A stretch of DNA of 64,000 bases from DATFDN01 sp963767645 (lineage in GTDB: Bacteria; Pseudomonadota; Alphaproteobacteria; Acetobacterales; Acetobacteraceae): positions 1 to 64,000 of the forward strand of contig CAVYEW010000018.1 in the NCBI GenBank assembly GCA_963767645.1. The letters are read 5' to 3'. The first letter of the stretch is position 1. The number at the start of each line of letters is the position of its first letter. Shown here in pieces: positions 62,320-64,000 of the stretch. The position numbers and the translations under genes were made by a program. A model generated the notes under the pieces. It worked only from the letters and a program-made list of their open reading frames with translations, was not told where the DNA came from and made no database searches.

Positions 62320-64000
62320 ATGACCACCTACAGCTCCAACGGCAAGATTCAGACCTTTACGGTGTCGACCACCGGTGAGTACGACATCATCGCCTACGGC
62401 GCGCAGGGCGGGGCGGGCGCCGCGGGATATAATGCGTCCGGGGGCAATGGCGCGGAGGTCGGCGGGATGTTCTCGCTGGCCGCGGGCACCATGCTGAGCA
62501 TCGTTGTCGGTGGCGCAGGCACGGCTCCAACGCAAAAGTACGGCGGCGGTGGCGGCGGTGGTGGCGGCAGTTTCGTCTATCAGGGGTCCACTCTGCTGCT
62601 CGCAGCGGGCGGCGGCGGCGGCGGCGCTTATCACAATACCTCCGGAGGAGTCGGACAGACCGGCACTTCCGGACAAGCCGGCGGCGGCTCGAGCGGCGGC
62701 GCCGGCGGAACCGGTGGTATCGGCGGCGCCGGCGGCGCCTATTACAATCCCAATATCGGCACCGTAGGCAATGGCGGCGGCGGCGCCGGCTGGAAGGGCA
62801 ATGGCGGGAACGGCGCCACCAGACCCTCCCCTGGCCCGTTTTTCGCGTCCGGCTCCGGCGGGAAGAGTGCGCCGAGCTTCGCCGGCGCCGCTGGTTACAA
62901 GAACGGACCGGGCGACTACACGGGCGCGGGAGGCTTCGGCGGTGGTGGCAGCGCCGGTATTCATGGCGGCGGCGGCGGTGGTGGCTATTCCGGCGGCGGC
63001 GGCGGCGGGGGTGGCTTTTTCGGCGAGGGCGGCGGTGGCGGATCATTCGACAGCGGAACGGACCAGACGCTCGCCGCCGGCGAGAACAGCGGCAGCGGCT
63101 CGGTCGTGATCACGGCGATCATCGCGCAGGCTACGACCATCACCGGCGCGGCAGCAAACCAGCAGGGCACGGGCGGGAAGCCGATCGCGCCCTTCGCCTC
63201 AGTCACCATCGCCGACCCCAACGCCGGCACCCCGACCGAGACGGTGACGGTCACGCCGAGCAACCCCGCCAACGGCACGCTCTCGGACTCGGTCGGCGGC
63301 ACGATCAGCAACGGGGTCTACACCGTCAGCGGCAGCGCCAGCACAGTGACGACGGACCTCGACGCGCTCACCTTCACGCCCACGGTGGCGCCGGGGCAGA
63401 CGATCACCACCGGGTTCACCATCAGCGACCTGAACTCGGCCGGCCTGACCACCAACAACACCACTACCAGCGTGGAGGCCACGGCCGCGACCGTGGCCTC
63501 CAAGATAAGCGGCACGCAGGCCAACCAGCAGACCACGGATCAGGCGGCGATCGCGCCCTTCGCCCACGTCAGCATCACCGACCTCAACAGCGGCAGCTTG
63601 ACCGAGACGGTGACGGTCACGCCTTCCAGCACAGCCAACGGCACGCTGTCGGACTCGGCCGGCGGCACGGTCAGCAACGGGGTCTACACGGTCTCGGGCA
63701 GCGCCGGCACGGTGACGACGGACCTGGACGCGCTCACCTTCACCCCCACCAAGGGCAGGTCGCGCCGGGGCAGACCGATCACCACCGGGTTCACGATCAC
63801 CGACAAGAACTCGGCCGGCCTGACCGCGACCGACACCACGACCTCGGTGGTCGCCACCGCGCAGCTCCGACCATCACCGGCCCGGCGGGCGGGCACGGGG
63901 TGATCCATGGCACATCGGGGGCCGACACCATCATCGCCTATGGCACCGCCAACGCCATCTTCGGCGAGGGCGGCAACGACATCATCAACGCCGGCAGCGG
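62320..64000 (+). CDS. glycine-rich repeat protein with RTX calcium-binding end, truncated by window
   Basis: ATG 62320 with TTGGGAG upstream. Residues 1-265 form a Gly-rich domain beginning YSSNGKIQTFTVSTTGEYDI and containing IAYGAQGGAGAAGYN, AEVGGMFSLAAGTMLSIVVGG, many Gly runs and an end VVITAI. Two copies of a 122-residue repeat follow from 63139 and 63505 (ITG/ISG...NQQ, PIAPF, TETVTVTPS, LTFTPT, ITTGFTIxDxNSAGL). The second copy has a one-base loss near 63753 and a gain near 63777. After one more shift near 63862 the frame reads GPAGGHGVIHGTSGADTIIAYG and GGNDIINAGSG, an RTX motif. No signal peptide; type I export is likely. The gene runs past 64000. Confidence 0.7.

Noticed and set aside
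1..64000. tRNA or rRNA genes, or complete insertion sequences
   Set aside because: None could be recognised by reading either strand; a dedicated covariance-model search could still find a tRNA.

Overview
The window is 64 kb of high-GC DNA with typical bacterial gene packing. It shows many ATGA/GTGA start-stop overlaps, frequent GTG starts and AGGAGG-type ribosome sites. The gene set suggests an alphaproteobacterium, perhaps Rhodospirillales/Acetobacteraceae. Supporting features are a DUF1127 gene, a narGHJI operon with an embedded parvulin gene, a PqiABC operon, a single-chain acyl-CoA carboxylase, type III CoA-transferase/crotonase pairs and RTX proteins. The taxonomic guess is inference. 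I saw no rRNA, tRNA, CRISPR array or intact insertion sequence.

Layout. 0-13 kb: an envelope and sulfatase-related block. It holds the first codons of an arylsulfatase at the left edge, an outer-membrane barrel remnant, a DUF202 operon, an OmpA-type protein, DUF4239 and other membrane proteins, another outer-membrane barrel protein, a pqiB-pqiC-pqiA lipid-transport operon behind a shortened AraC-type regulator, a Tat-exported beta-carbonic anhydrase and a formylglycine-generating enzyme. A 44-bp element lies upstream of both the DUF202 operon and the AraC gene. 13-19 kb: a biotin-dependent single-chain acyl-CoA carboxylase with an enoyl-CoA hydratase, divergent from an acyl-CoA synthetase. 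19-20 kb: a Cas4-like nuclease split over two overlapping membrane-anchored ORFs. 20-30 kb: nitrate respiration (narGHJI, parvulin, narK) behind a Crp/Fnr regulator, then pyrF.

30-38.5 kb: a protein with a proteasome-like N-terminal threonine active site, a divergent RTX metalloprotease, a small protein and a lipoprotein, a GlcG/HbpS protein, and a crotonase plus CoA-transferase operon divergent from an HpaB-family flavoprotein. 38.5-48.7 kb: a secreted protein with 15-residue repeats, an HtrA protease, dihydroorotase, a secreted papain-like protein, remnants of a TPP enzyme, an asparagine synthetase/glycosyltransferase pair, ygfZ and tspO. 48.8-58.5 kb: a large winged-helix/cyclase-like/ATPase/TPR regulator, a TauE-type permease, gamma-glutamyltransferase, a short-chain dehydrogenase, and a metallo-hydrolase/histidine phosphatase/glutathione transferase run. 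58.6-64 kb: an FMN monooxygenase, a periplasmic protein, a sulfotransferase, DUF1127, and a large glycine-rich RTX protein that runs off the right edge.

Many genes are interrupted by one-base frameshifts although both halves read as well-conserved protein. These lie mainly in 1.8-10.3 kb and 48.8-58.5 kb, with isolated cases in carboxylase, ligase and protease genes. I list the full gene span and state where the frame changes. Most look like assembly indels, but the first 10 kb may also include real decay.
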